DNA of 64,000 nt from Sphingomonas hylomeconis (GCF_025370105.1 NZ_JANQBK010000008.1:124001-188000); one strand, 5' to 3'; positions 1 to 10,200 are shown, numbered from the stretch's first letter. A program made the numbers and translations. Notes: generated by a model from the sequence alone, not told the origin.

Positions 1-557
1 TTGTGGATCGCCGCGCTGTCCGCATCGCCGGCCAGCCCCATCAGCCACGCGCCGAACGACCAGCAATCGTCCCTTGGCGCGGTCGCGTGGCGATCGAGCA
101 GGATGATATAGGGGATCGAGACGGCAAACAGCAGCGGCGCGACGGTCTGCAGGCACCACATGGCGAACTGGAAATTGCCTTCCCAATAGAAGCGCCCCGT
201 TGCGTAGATCAGCGCGATCGCGCCCCAGGTGACACACAGGCCGGCAAGCTTGGTCAGGCTGATATCGAGCGTATCGCGCCACGGCTTGGCATTCGCCCAG
301 TCCATCCCCGTCGTCGGGCGGCGGTGCACGCGATCGACCAGCACTGCCCATGCCAGCATCGGCACGCCGCAGGCCGCGAGGCTGGCCAGTGCCGCATAGG
401 TCCCGTCCATCCCGAACCAGCGCGCGATGCCGACCCAGATCAGCAGACCCGCAAGGCCGGCCAGCCCCGTCCCGGTGCTGACGGCGGAAGCGGGGCGCGG
501 GTCAGCCGCCCGGGCTGCGCGTGCGAGAGTGCGATCCTGATACATCGCGGGCAGCAT
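1..557 (-). CDS. Polytopic membrane protein, N-terminal part, cut by window start
   Basis: The reading frame runs off the left edge, so only the first ~185 residues are visible. Reading from ATG at 557 (a second ATG at 545 is equally possible), the protein has a short polar N-terminus and then several hydrophobic segments, including one near GLAGLLIWVGIARW and one near LQTVAPLLFAVSIPYIILL, separated by a loop containing TTGMDWANAKPWRDTLDIS. The helix and loop pattern resembles the N-terminal half of alphaproteobacterial isoprenylcysteine-carboxylmethyltransferase-like membrane proteins, but the diagnostic C-terminal methyltransferase region lies outside the window, so that assignment is only a suggestion. 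No operon partner is visible on this side. Confidence 0.55.
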   Translation of the reverse strand, partial: MLPAMYQDRTLARAARAADPRPASAVSTGTGLAGLAGLLIWVGIARWFGMDGTYAALASLAACGVPMLAWAVLVDRVHRRPTTGMDWANAKPWRDTLDISLTKLAGLCVTWGAIALIYATGRFYWEGNFQFAMWCLQTVAPLLFAVSIPYIILLDRHATAPRDDCWSFGAWLMGLAGDADSAAIH

Positions 558-1235
558 AGCCCTGATCTGGTAAGCAAGCCGTAAAGCATCTGCCACCCGT
601 CTTGCCGCGCAGCACCAGGAGCAACCCCAGCGCCTCTCGATTGCAGTTTATGCAATTGCGATCGCGCGCTACGCACTTGCGGCAAGTCGTGCTGCAGTGC
701 ACAAAGACGGTGCCTTTCAGGCATCCTCTCCTAAAACTTTCAAGGGGTCGGCTTTTCGGAGCCGACCCCCTTTTTTTTGGCCTGCACTTACGGTAGAGCA
801 AGAACGCTGTCGTCACGCCGAACAAACAAAATAAGAGTTCGAGGAGTGGAGCCAGCCGGTCAGACCGGCACCGGCGCGATGCAGTGTGGGGGATGGAGCG
901 CGACGCCACGGCGCTCTCCCCCACGCGGTGCCTGCATCTATTGCGTCTGCGTTGACCGGTTCACGGCCAATCCCATCTATTCCTCACCACGTTGCGGCTC
1001 GCAATGGCGCTTGGTCGCCAGCGTTGGGCGCGCAGTCCCGCGAGTGAGCTCTGCTGTCCTGCTTCGGCGCCAGCACGGGCCTTGCCTCAAGCCGGGACCT
1101 TACCGGACGAAAATAGCGCGCCCCAACCGCATCCGCGCCGCAGCCTATTGACGCTCACGGCGCTGCCATGGCAGGTCGCTTGCGGCACGGCCACGCCTGC
1201 GCTTCGGCGCACCGATCGTCGTGACGCTGCATGAT
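558..1235. other. Gene-free stretch with terminator and possible small RNA
   Basis: I see no convincing protein gene here. It holds a strong plus-strand terminator (744-778), a G+C-rich hairpin at about 888-921 (GGGGGATGGAGCGC facing GCGCTCTCCCCC) and, at its right edge, the tRNA-Gly gene. The segment 600-743 has no coding partner ending at the terminator, so a short noncoding transcript could end there. The rest (922-1235) shows no recognisable structure. Confidence 0.4.
744..778 (+). terminator. Rho-independent terminator
   Basis: A perfect 9-bp stem, GGGGTCGGC (744-752) with GCCGACCCC (761-769), closes an 8-nt loop and is followed by a C and eight T residues (771-778). This is a textbook intrinsic terminator for plus-strand transcription. 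No plus-strand protein gene ends just upstream, which is why a small RNA is suspected. Confidence 0.85.
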
Positions 1236-1309
1236 GCGGGTATAGCTCAATGGTAGAGCAGCAGCCTTCCAAGCTGAATACGCGGGTTCGATTCCCGCTA
1301 CCCGCTCCA
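1236..1309 (+). tRNA. tRNA-Gly (anticodon UCC)
   Basis: The acceptor stem GCGGGTA (1236-1242) pairs with TACCCGC (1299-1305). The D arm TAGCTCAATGGTAGAGCA, the anticodon stem-loop with the loop CTTCCAA, and the T arm GGGTTCGATTCCC are all present. The discriminator base is T and the CCA end is encoded at 1307-1309. The anticodon TCC reads GGA/GGG glycine codons. Confidence 0.96.
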
Positions 1310-1325
1310 CTGCCCTGGTTTGCGC

Positions 1326-2381
1326 TCAGCTCCGCCGCGGTGGGGCGGTGGACTGACGCAGCACCAAGGAGGCCGGGACGATGGTCGGTCCGTCCGGCGT
1401 TTCGCGACCCATCTGATCGGCGATGATCAGTTCCACTGCACGCGCGGTGACTTCGGCGATCGGCTGGGCGATCGCGGCCAGCGGCGGATGGGTGAAATGC
1501 ACCATCGGCGTATCGTCGAAACTGATCAGCGAGAGATCAGCCGGCACATCGAGCCCACGGGTACGCGCGACGTCCAGTGCGGCCAGCGCCATGCGGTCAT
1601 TGCTGGCGATGATCGCGCTCGGCGGAGCCACCGCGTCGAGCAGCGCCACCGCTGCATCGCGCCCTGATTCATAGCCGAAATCACCCTGCGCGAGCAGCCC
1701 GGCGGTGGCATATCCGGCCGTCGCCATCGCCTGGCGCCAGCCATCGACGCGCCACCCACTCAGTTCATAATCCGCCGGGCCGGCGATAAACCCGATCCGC
1801 TCATGGCCCAGATCCAGCAGATGTTCGGTGGCGAGGCGCGCGGCGCGCTCGTCGTCCATTGTCAGCGCAAAGCCGGGACCGGGCTTGAGCGAGCCGATCC
1901 GTGCAAAGCTGATCCGGTGCTCGGCTAGCAGCTCGGTAATCAGCGGGTTGGCCGAATGCGGCGGGGTGAGGATCACGCCATCGGGTTGCAGCGCGGCGAT
2001 CGCGCCGAGCAGTTCGCGCTCGATATGGTCGCTATGCGTGTCGACCAGTTCGATGATCAGCCGATAGCCGTGCTCGGCACAGGTCAGCATGCCGCCCAGC
2101 AGCATCTGCCCCACCCAGTCCGCGCCCTGCCGCTCGCGCCAGTCGGCGATCGTGCGATCGCGGTCGTTGAGCGAGAGGATGATGTAGGAACGCGATCCGC
2201 CCATACGTTGCGCGGCGATCGACGGCACATAACCGAGCCGCGTGATCGATTCCTGCACGCGCAGCATCATCTCGGGCCGCACGTTCGGCTCCTTGTTGAT
2301 CACGCGGCTGACGGTCTGCAGCGACACGCCGGCATCGGCGGCGACGTGCTTGATGGTTACGGATTGACGCCGTCTTGCCAT
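1326..2381 (-). CDS. LacI-family transcriptional regulator
   Basis: A 351-residue LacI/GalR-type repressor. The N-terminal helix-turn-helix (residues ~8-30, VTIKHVAADAGVSLQTVSRV) and hinge (~50-60) are followed by a periplasmic-binding-protein-like effector domain containing the usual GFIAGP and ASNDRMALAAL segments. It is the last gene of the minus-strand operon that begins with the TBDR at 10302, and starts 9 bases after the upstream halogenase stop. By analogy with sugar-uptake loci it should bind the two AACGTT-centred palindromes at 10347-10364 and 10412-10429 and respond to a sugar released by the divergent GH3 enzyme. The effector identity is inference. Confidence 0.93.
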   Translation of the reverse strand: MARRRQSVTIKHVAADAGVSLQTVSRVINKEPNVRPEMMLRVQESITRLGYVPSIAAQRMGGSRSYIILSLNDRDRTIADWRERQGADWVGQMLLGGMLTCAEHGYRLIIELVDTHSDHIERELLGAIAALQPDGVILTPPHSANPLITELLAEHRISFARIGSLKPGPGFALTMDDERAARLATEHLLDLGHERIGFIAGPADYELSGWRVDGWRQAMATAGYATAGLLAQGDFGYESGRDAAVALLDAVAPPSAIIASNDRMALAALDVARTRGLDVPADLSLISFDDTPMVHFTHPPLAAIAQPIAEVTARAVELIIADQMGRETPDGPTIVPASLVLRQSTAPPRRS

Positions 2382-2390
2382 GGTCGAAGC

Positions 2391-3893
2391 TCAGGCGGCG
2401 CGCGGCGCGTCGGCACCGCAATAATGCGCGACATAGGCACCATGTGCGGGCAGGCCGGCAACGGTATCGCGGACGCGCCCGCGCAGCGTGCCGAGCAGAC
2501 GATCCAGTTCCTCGTCGCCGAGCTTGGCGGCGATCGGGTGGTGCGATCCGGGGATGATCCCCTGCCCCAGCATCACCTGCACCCAGCTATTCTCCGCGAA
2601 CAGTTCCTCGTTCTTGCGGAACACCCGGCCGGTATCGCGGAACAGCTCAATCTTCTGCGCGAGCGTGTCGGGGATCTCCATGTCGCGGCACTGGCGCCAG
2701 AAGGCGCTGTCGCCGCGCTCGGTCGCTTTATAATGAAGGATCAGGAAATCGCGGATCTGCAGCATGTCGGTATGCTGTTGGTCGTTGAATTCGGCCACAT
2801 CGCGTTCGCTGATCGCGCCCGACGGCAACATCCGCAACAAGCGCAGCACGGCACGCTGGATCAGATGGATGCTGGTCGATTCGAGCGGCTCCATGAACCC
2901 GCCGGAGAGGCCGATCGCGATGCAGTTGCGGTGCCATTGCTTGCGCCGGGCGCCGGTCACGAAACGCAGGCGGTTGGGTTCGGTCAGCGCCTCGCCCTCG
3001 ATATTGCCGAGCAGGCGCGCCTGCGCTTCGTCGTGCGAAAGATAGCGGCTGCAATAGACGATGCCGTTGCCGGTGCGGTGCTGTAGCGGGATGCGCCATT
3101 GCCAGCCGGCATCATGCGCCATCGCGCGGGTATAGGGCACCGCCGGTCGGACATTCTCGGTCTGCACAGCGATTGCGGAATCGCACGGCAGATAATGCGT
3201 CCAATCGTCATAGCCCGCATGCAGCGCACCCTCGATCAGCAGCGCGCGGAAGCCGGTGCAATCGAGGAACAGGTCGCCCTCGATCCGCGCGCCCGAATCG
3301 AGCACCAGAGCGGCGATGTCGCCACGCTCGCCGTCCAGCTCGACGCGCGCGATCCTGCCCTCGATCCGCGTCGTCCCGTCGGCTTCCGCCATGTTGCGCA
3401 GGAACTTGGCGTAGAGCGTGGAATCAAGCTGGTAGGCATAGTTCATCGCGTTGTCGGGCAGATGCGCGAACTTGGATTGCAGTGCGGCGGTCAGCTCGAG
3501 GCAGTAATCGTCGTACGGCTGCTGATGGCCGCGCTCCAGCCCGTGCAACCAGAAGTGCTGGAAACCTGCCGCCCAATGATCCTTGCCGGTCAGGCCGAAC
3601 GAATGGAAATAGCGGTCATGGCCGTCCTTCCAGCCGTCGAACAGGATGCCGAGTTTGAACGTCGCCTGCGTCGCGCGCATGAAATCGGCTTCGTTGATGC
3701 CGAGCAGGCGGTTGTAGTTGACCAACGGCGGGATCGTCGATTCTCCCACGCCGATCGTGCCGATCGCGTCGGACTCAACTAATGTCACCTCGGCCGCCCG
3801 CCCCATCGTGCGCGCGATCGCGGCGGCCGCCATCCAGCCGGCGGTGCCGCCTCCGGCTACGACGATGCGGCGCATGCTCTTCTCCACTGTCAT
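2391..3893 (-). CDS. Flavin-dependent tryptophan-halogenase-family protein (first copy)
   Basis: A 500-residue FADH2-dependent halogenase homologue. Visible signatures are the dinucleotide-binding GGGTAGW (14-20), the catalytic lysine in TFKLGI (K80), the WxWxIP motif as WQWRIP (264-269), and the glutamate in EPLEST (E338). All catalytic landmarks of PrnA-like enzymes are therefore kept. The family chlorinates or brominates indole-type substrates, but copies in TBDR loci have no firmly known natural substrate. The ATG at 3893 overlaps the upstream cupin stop by four bases (ATGA), showing translational coupling; an internal ATG at 3875 is an alternative start. No dedicated flavin reductase is seen nearby. 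Confidence 0.93.
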   Translation of the reverse strand: MTVEKSMRRIVVAGGGTAGWMAAAAIARTMGRAAEVTLVESDAIGTIGVGESTIPPLVNYNRLLGINEADFMRATQATFKLGILFDGWKDGHDRYFHSFGLTGKDHWAAGFQHFWLHGLERGHQQPYDDYCLELTAALQSKFAHLPDNAMNYAYQLDSTLYAKFLRNMAEADGTTRIEGRIARVELDGERGDIAALVLDSGARIEGDLFLDCTGFRALLIEGALHAGYDDWTHYLPCDSAIAVQTENVRPAVPYTRAMAHDAGWQWRIPLQHRTGNGIVYCSRYLSHDEAQARLLGNIEGEALTEPNRLRFVTGARRKQWHRNCIAIGLSGGFMEPLESTSIHLIQRAVLRLLRMLPSGAISERDVAEFNDQQHTDMLQIRDFLILHYKATERGDSAFWRQCRDMEIPDTLAQKIELFRDTGRVFRKNEELFAENSWVQVMLGQGIIPGSHHPIAAKLGDEELDRLLGTLRGRVRDTVAGLPAHGAYVAHYCGADAPRAA

Positions 3894-4918
3894 TTGCTCA
3901 ACTGCCGGAGCAGGAATGCGCGCAGCCGGCCGGCGCTCTCCGGCGTCAGCGGCGCGAGCACGCTGCGCGCAGGCTCCGGAATATGCGCTACCACGTCATC
4001 GTTGTTGCTGAATACGTAATGATCGAACAGATCGCGCCAATGCGCCTTCTGGTCGGCGGGCAGATCGCGGATGGCGAGCAGGGCATGATTGAGCGCGTCC
4101 TGCGGCTGGCCGAGCCAGCGCGGACTATCGCGCCACCAATAATTGACCAGCACGTTGAAGTCGGCGAGCCCCTCGACGTGATGCCACCACAAGGCCGGGA
4201 TATACAGCGCATCACCGGCCTCCAGCTCGGCGACCTGCCCGTGCGCCACCGCATCGGCGAAGCGCGGATGCCGTGCGAGATCGGGGGCGTGGAAATCGAC
4301 CATACTGATCGGGCGACCGGCGGGCGTGTGATCGAGCGGTCCCAGGTACAGATTGCGGAATTGCTCGCGCGGGAACAGCGTGAACCGGCGGCGCCCGACA
4401 GCGACGCAGGCGAGATTGTCCGGCACGTCGTTATGCGCCGCGATCCGCGTTTTGGTGCCGATCCAGATGCTGGCGAGTGGCGTGCGCGTGCCCAGATCGA
4501 CCTGGTTGGCCTCGTGCAGGCCGGCAAAAAACGCATGCAGGTCGATCGATGCGAGATAGACCGGCGGCGCGTCCGGCTGCCCCTCCATACGCGCGATCTT
4601 GGAGAAAATGTCCGGCAGCTTGGCACGCGCCATGCGGAAATTCATCTGCATGGCATCGTCATAGAACAAGCGCCCGTCGGTGCCCGGCGCGCCGACCGAG
4701 ACGGTAAACGGCACGTCGCGCGCATGCGCGGCTATATAGTCACGCGCGTCCCCGGCGGAACGGCGGCCCGCCTGCACCATCGGCCAGTCGGCGACCAGCC
4801 CGCGCACGACGAACGGCGTCGTCGCGTTCAGCAGCCGGGCGTCGAGATCGGCGGCGTCGGCCACCGCGATCTCGGGCACCTGCGCCAGGCCGGCCAGGAT
4901 GTCCGCTGGCTCAGCCAT
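3890..4918 (-). CDS. Cupin-like (JmjC-type) Fe(II)/2-oxoglutarate oxygenase
   Basis: A 342-residue cupin_8 protein of the FIH/JmjC hydroxylase fold. The iron-binding set is present: H162-N-D164 in AAHNDVPDN and the distal histidine in PALWWHHVEG (H246). Family members hydroxylate protein side chains or small molecules using 2-oxoglutarate and O2. The gene overlaps SapC upstream by eight bases and the halogenase downstream by four, so all three are tightly coupled. Such cupins recur between SapC and halogenase genes in TBDR operons of sphingomonads and Caulobacteraceae. The target is unknown. Confidence 0.9.
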   Translation of the reverse strand: MAEPADILAGLAQVPEIAVADAADLDARLLNATTPFVVRGLVADWPMVQAGRRSAGDARDYIAAHARDVPFTVSVGAPGTDGRLFYDDAMQMNFRMARAKLPDIFSKIARMEGQPDAPPVYLASIDLHAFFAGLHEANQVDLGTRTPLASIWIGTKTRIAAHNDVPDNLACVAVGRRRFTLFPREQFRNLYLGPLDHTPAGRPISMVDFHAPDLARHPRFADAVAHGQVAELEAGDALYIPALWWHHVEGLADFNVLVNYWWRDSPRWLGQPQDALNHALLAIRDLPADQKAHWRDLFDHYVFSNNDDVVAHIPEPARSVLAPLTPESAGRLRAFLLRQLSK

Positions 4919-5624
4919 GCACCAGACGGTTCTTGCGCGCGACCAGATCGCCGAGATGGCCGAGCGAGGCGACCGCCATGAAGATCGGCATCAGATGGCC
5001 CGCCTGGTGCAGATCGGCGATCGCGCCCGCGTCCAGGCTGCGCAGCTGTTGCTCGTCGATGACGTGGAACCCGACCAGTCGGTTGATCGATCCGTCGTCG
5101 AGCGTGATCTCCAGCGTCAGCGGCTCGAGCAAATCGTACCGCTCCAGCGCGGCGAAGAAGTCGGGCGCAGCGCGATAGCCTTCGTCGAGTTCCCCGAGCC
5201 GCTCGGCGATCGCCTCGAGATACGGCGTCGGGCGGCCGACCTCATCGAACAATTGGACACCTTCGCCGCCGCCGATCCGCGGGCTGGCCATGTCGATATG
5301 CACCTGCTGACGGTCCCCGCCCGCCGCCGTGCGACCGATCAGGAACGGCTGGATCGCAAGGGCGAGCGGGCGATAGCGCGCATCCCAGCCGTGCTCACCC
5401 AGGAACAGATTCTCGCCGTCGACGAAGCCGAACATGGCCAGCGCGGTGAAGCCGGTGCGTTCGGCATCCTGGCGAAACAGGATCGGATAATGTTCCTGCA
5501 CCTGGCGAAATTCGGCCGGCACGGTGAGGCAACACATCACCGCATCGCCGAGCTCCGCAGCGCAATCGGTACGCACCCGAACGGCAGCGTGGGTTTCGGC
5601 GGTGAGGATCTGGTGATCGGACAT
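4911..5624 (-). CDS. SapC family protein
   Basis: A 237-residue SapC-like protein, named after an S-layer-associated export gene of Campylobacter but of unknown biochemical role. I chose the ATG at 5624 because it forms TGATG with the stop of the preceding halogenase and begins the conserved part (MSDHQILTAETHAAV). Recognisable stretches are FRQVQEHYPILFR near the N-terminus, LALAIQPFLI in the middle and LEITLDDG near residue 190. No signal peptide or membrane helix is evident, so it should be cytoplasmic. Its constant association with TBDRs, halogenases and cupins suggests a shared but unidentified function. Confidence 0.88.
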   Translation of the reverse strand: MSDHQILTAETHAAVRVRTDCAAELGDAVMCCLTVPAEFRQVQEHYPILFRQDAERTGFTALAMFGFVDGENLFLGEHGWDARYRPLALAIQPFLIGRTAAGGDRQQVHIDMASPRIGGGEGVQLFDEVGRPTPYLEAIAERLGELDEGYRAAPDFFAALERYDLLEPLTLEITLDDGSINRLVGFHVIDEQQLRSLDAGAIADLHQAGHLMPIFMAVASLGHLGDLVARKNRLVHG

Positions 5625-7183
5625 CAGGCGGCGGTTTCCAGTTTGGCGTGGTGTGCGCGGAGCGCATCGAGATAGGCACGGTTGGTCGGCAGGCTGGCCG
5701 CGAGCGCGCGGCCGCGCTGCGAAACCTGGCGCAGTGCGGCGGTGGCCTGCGCCCGTGTGTCGCTCGATATCACGCCATCGGGGGGAGCGGGGAAACCCAT
5801 GCCGTACAGGACATAAAGGTAACTGGCCGCCGGGAACACCTCTTCCGCCGCGAACAGATCGGCGCGTGACGGCGGTTGGTGTTGCCACAACGCCAGCAGG
5901 TCGGCGAGGCGCGGCGGAATCGAGGCGGCGTTACGATGATCGCGCCAATAGGGATCGTCACGCACGCTGAGCACGTAGTGCAGCTTGAGGAACTCGACGA
6001 TCCGGTCCCAGCGATAGCGGAACAGCGTATTGAACCGCGCGGCATGGATCGGCAGCACCGCGCGGGTCGCCGGAAAACCGTCCAGCAACGCCTCCAGCGA
6101 CAGTTCGATCATCACGATGGCCGAGGCTTCGAGCGGCTCGAGGAAGCCGGCCGCCTGGCCGATCGCGAGGCAGTTTCGGTGCCAGAACGTCTCGCGATGG
6201 GCGGAGCGGAAACGCAATTGGCGGATCGACAGCTGGTCGATTGCCGTATCGGGCGCGGAGCGGCGGAGATAGGCATCGAGCGTCATCCGCGCCTCCGCAT
6301 CGCTCATATGTGCCGAGGAATAGACACAGCCGACGCCGCGCCGCGTGGGTAGGCCGATATCCCAGATCCAGCCGGCGGCATGCGCAGTGGCATTGGTCTG
6401 GGACGCGATCGCGCTGTCGCGCGCCACCGGCACCTGCACGGCCAGCGCCGCATCGTTGAACAACTCGCCGCCGCGATCGATCAGCCCGACGCCGTAATGC
6501 TGCCCGATCAGCAACGCGGCATGCCCGGTGCAATCGAGAAACAGATCGCCGTCGATCGCGCCATGGTCGCGCGTCGCCACCGCAGCGATATCGCCATCGG
6601 CGCGCGCTTCAACCGTCACGACATGATCGCGCACGTGCCGCACGCCCAGCCGCTCGGTCGCATGACGCATCAGCAAGGCTGCGAGTTTGCCCGCATCGAG
6701 ATGATAGGCGTAGTTCAACGCGCCGGTATAATCGGGCATGGCGCGGGCGCGCGGCGCGAGATCGCGGGCGCACGCCTGCGCCTGCGCGGTGACGGTATCG
6801 GCGAAACGATCCAGACCGGCCAGATCGCGCCATGCCGAGACAACGTCGCGCGGATCGCCGTCGATCGGTGGACCGAACGGGTGCAGATAGGCGTCGTCCG
6901 CGCCGCCGTCGCGCCAGCCGACGAAGCGCGAGCCCTGCTTGAACGAGGCATCGCAGGCGAGCAGGAATTCGGTTTCCGAAATGCCGATCCGCTGCAGCGT
7001 GCGGCGCATCGTCGGCCAGGTGCCCTCACCGACGCCAATCGTCGCGACGTCGGGCGATTCGATCAACGTGACGGTGATCGGCTGCCGCGCTTTGGGGTCG
7101 GCGCGCGCAGCGATCAGGCACGCCGCCAGCCAGCCGGCGGTGCCGCCGCCGACGATCACGATATCGGAAACTGGCTGTCCCAT
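5624..7183 (-). CDS. Flavin-dependent tryptophan-halogenase-family protein (second copy)
   Basis: A 519-residue paralogue of the halogenase at 2391-3893. It keeps the FAD motif GGGTAGW (12-18), the catalytic lysine in ASFKQG (K82) and the glutamate in EPLEAS, but its WxWxIP motif reads WIWDIG (272-277), losing the proline. The ATG at 7183 was chosen because it begins MGQPVSDIVIVGGG directly before the FAD fold; upstream in-frame codons lie in the intercistronic hairpin region. It follows the TBDR by ~100 bases containing an attenuator-like terminator and is coupled to SapC through TGATG. Substrate unknown. Confidence 0.92.
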   Translation of the reverse strand: MGQPVSDIVIVGGGTAGWLAACLIAARADPKARQPITVTLIESPDVATIGVGEGTWPTMRRTLQRIGISETEFLLACDASFKQGSRFVGWRDGGADDAYLHPFGPPIDGDPRDVVSAWRDLAGLDRFADTVTAQAQACARDLAPRARAMPDYTGALNYAYHLDAGKLAALLMRHATERLGVRHVRDHVVTVEARADGDIAAVATRDHGAIDGDLFLDCTGHAALLIGQHYGVGLIDRGGELFNDAALAVQVPVARDSAIASQTNATAHAAGWIWDIGLPTRRGVGCVYSSAHMSDAEARMTLDAYLRRSAPDTAIDQLSIRQLRFRSAHRETFWHRNCLAIGQAAGFLEPLEASAIVMIELSLEALLDGFPATRAVLPIHAARFNTLFRYRWDRIVEFLKLHYVLSVRDDPYWRDHRNAASIPPRLADLLALWQHQPPSRADLFAAEEVFPAASYLYVLYGMGFPAPPDGVISSDTRAQATAALRQVSQRGRALAASLPTNRAYLDALRAHHAKLETAA

Positions 7184-7228
7184 CCGCGCGCCCCTCGATG
7201 CCAAATCAGGCCTGCCGCCGGCAGCGTG

Positions 7229-7258
7229 AAAAAGCCACCCCCAAGCGATGGAGGTGGC
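7229..7258 (-). terminator. Intercistronic attenuator/terminator after TBDR
   Basis: Read on the minus strand, GCCACCTCC (7258-7250) pairs with GGGGGTGGC (9-bp stem with one T-G wobble, loop ATCGCTT), followed by TTTTT. It sits between the TBDR stop and the next halogenase start. Partial termination here would make receptor mRNA more abundant than the downstream enzyme and repressor mRNA. Confidence 0.7.
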
Positions 7259-7284
7259 CATTCATCCCGATCCGACGTCCCGCC

Positions 7285-10200
7285 TCAGAAGCTGAAGCGC
7301 AAGCCGGCCGAATAACGCGCGTCGCCCGGCTGCGCGAAGGTGACGAAATTGTCCGAGCGGCGGTGCCCGCGGCGGCCCTGTCCGGTCAGGTTGATACCCT
7401 CAACGAAACCGGTCAGGCCCTTGATGAACTCATAGCTCGCGCTGGCATCAACCTGACCGTATTTCTCGACATAGGTCGGGTTCGGGTTACCGCCGGCATA
7501 GAATTCATCGCGCCAGTTGTACGCCACACGTGCCTGCAGGCCGTTCTTGTCGTAATAGAGCACCGCGTTCGCGCTGTCGCTGAGACCTGCCAGCGCAAAC
7601 TGACCGACATTCGGGTTCAACGCATTGTTGAACTTCGCATCCCCGTTGACGATCGTATAGTTCAGGATCGCCCCGAACCCCGTGTTCCAGAAACTATGCT
7701 GAATGGCGAATTCGAAGCCGTCGATCGTCGCCTTCTGGTCCGAATTGAACGGGGTGCCGACGCGGAAGTCGACCAGCCCGTCCTCCGCCAACCCGAAGAT
7801 GCGCCCGGTATAATAACCGTTCACGTCGAGTACCGGGGCACCCTGCGCATCGCGCGCGACTTCCACCGAGGCGGGATAGTTGCGCAGGATATAGTCGCGG
7901 ATACGCGACACGTCGGTCGTACCGCCGAGCGCCGCCTGCGCGGCACGGAAGCGTGGCCCATCACCCGGATTGCGCAATTCAAACGCCGAGCGCTCGACTT
8001 CCTGCGAGTTGATGAAATTCGACACTTTCTTGCGGAAATAACCGGCCGAGATGTAGCTCGTATCGCTGTAATACCACTCCGCAGAAAGATCGATATTCTT
8101 GGACAGGAATGGCACGAGGTTAGGGTTCCCCTGCAGACCACCGCCGCCGGCGATGCCGAACTGACGGCTAAGCGTCAGGCCGCCTTGCAGGCTGCTATAA
8201 TCGGCGCGCGTGATCGTATGGCTATACGACGCGCGCAGCTTGACGTTCTGGATCGGCTGAAAGTCCAAATCGATCGCCGGCAACCAGTTTTGGTAGCTGC
8301 CCTTATTAGTCAGGAAGGTGCTGTCCGTGCCGTAGAGGATGTTGAATTCGCCCGCCGCAACCCACGCCGTGCCGGTTGGGACCGGGGTCAGCGAGCGCGA
8401 ACTGATCGTCGTTTGGTCGTAGCGAACACCGCCGATAATATGTGCAGTGCGGCCAAACAGATCGAACTTTGTATTCACCTGAACAAACGGAGAGATTGTC
8501 TTTTCTCGGATGCGGCGATCGGTCTCGTAATTGGCCAGGCAATTGCCGTCACCGCCGCAAATCTTGAACTTGCTGTCGAGCAGGTCGACCATCCGTTCGA
8601 AGTTGAAACGATAATAAGCCGGGATAATTCCCGAATCCGCACCGCTCACTCCATCAAATTTGTCCGGCAGGCTGACGAGCTCGAACAGGTCGTCGGGCAG
8701 GTCTGCCGGCGTGCCGACGCCGCCCCAGGTATCGTTCTGGGTGAAGCCGTAGGCCGAGCGCACCTTGTTATCGACATACGAGAAACCGACGTCGATCGAG
8801 TCTAGGAAATCACCGTCGTGATCGTACCGGCCGCTCAGCTGGACCTGGTTGATCTCGTCGCGGAAATAGGCGTTTCGGAACGAGTTGCCGGTCGCGTTGA
8901 TCAGCGCAGGGTTCAGTGCGTTGATGCCTGGCTGCATGACATAGGAAATGACCGGCAGGTCCTTGGTGAAATCCACCGTCTGCGACGCGACCCCGAAGAT
9001 TGCGGAGCCGACCGAGGTGCTGCTGCCGTATTTGTTGGTCGGCTTCGATTCCGCGGTCGAATGGTGCGCATCGAGCGACACGGTGACGCCGCCCGGCGCT
9101 TCCCACTTCAGATTGCCGCCCAGCGATTTGTTCTCGGTCACGTTGGCGGTCAGCGATCCGCTGTACGACAGGTCCTTACCCGGCCCGAACCGCTCGGTGT
9201 AGAATACCGGGCCCGCGACCGGACCGTCGGTCCATGACGTCGAGGTATCGCCGAAGTTGAACCAGACGCCCACGCTGCTGTCGCGCGCTTCGATCTTGTT
9301 GCGCGAATAGGTGAAATCGACCGTCGCGGTGAGCGAGTCGGTCGGCCGCGCCTGCAGCACCAGTTGGCCGTTGATGCGCTCGCGCTTGATGTCGGTGAGG
9401 TTGTACGCCGCACTCTGCGGCACTTCGTAAACGTCGTTCGGACCCGGACGGTTGATCACGTTGGGCCCCTCCGGCCCGAGCGTGCCCCAATCGTTCTCCG
9501 TGCCAAGGAACGAGTTGCCGAACCCGACCGAGCCGGTGTTCACGCTCGCATTGCGCTTCTGATACACGCCGGACAGCAGAATGCCGAACTGATCGCTGGC
9601 GCCCATCGTCGCGCTGAAGATGCCCGAAACTTCGGGCGTGACCTGATTCTTGCCGTTCTGCGACGTATCGACGACGCCCTTGGCCGCGATGCTGCCGCGC
9701 AGGCCGGGCCGATCGAGCGGGCGCGGCGTGCGGATGTTGATCGTCGAGCCGATCCCGCCCGACGGCACGGCGGCGCGGCCAGTCTTGTAGACCTCGACCG
9801 CAGCGACGCCCTCGGACGCGAGGTTGGCGAAATCGAACGAGCGCGAGGCCGGCGCGCTGGCGCCGTCGCCGAGCGTCGCGGTCGGCATCTGCCGGCCGTT
9901 CAATGTCACCAGGTTATATTCCGGGCCGAAGCCGCGCACCGTCACGGTGGAGCCTTCGCCGTTCGAGCGATCGATCGACACGCCGGTGATGCGCTGCAGC
10001 GATTCGGCGAGATTGGTATCGGGGAACTTGCCGATGTCTTCGGCCGAGATCGCATCGATCACGCCCTGGCCGTCGCGCTTGATGTCGACCGCCTGCCGCA
10101 AGCTGGCGCGGATGCCGGTGACGACGATATCGCCGTCGGCAGTCTCGCCGTCGGCGGGCGCCGGGGGAATGTCGGAGGGGCCGGGATTACCCATCGTCGC

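Noticed and set aside
888-921. GC-rich hairpin as a second terminator
   Set aside because: There is no T-run after the stem on either strand, so it is only described as a structure.
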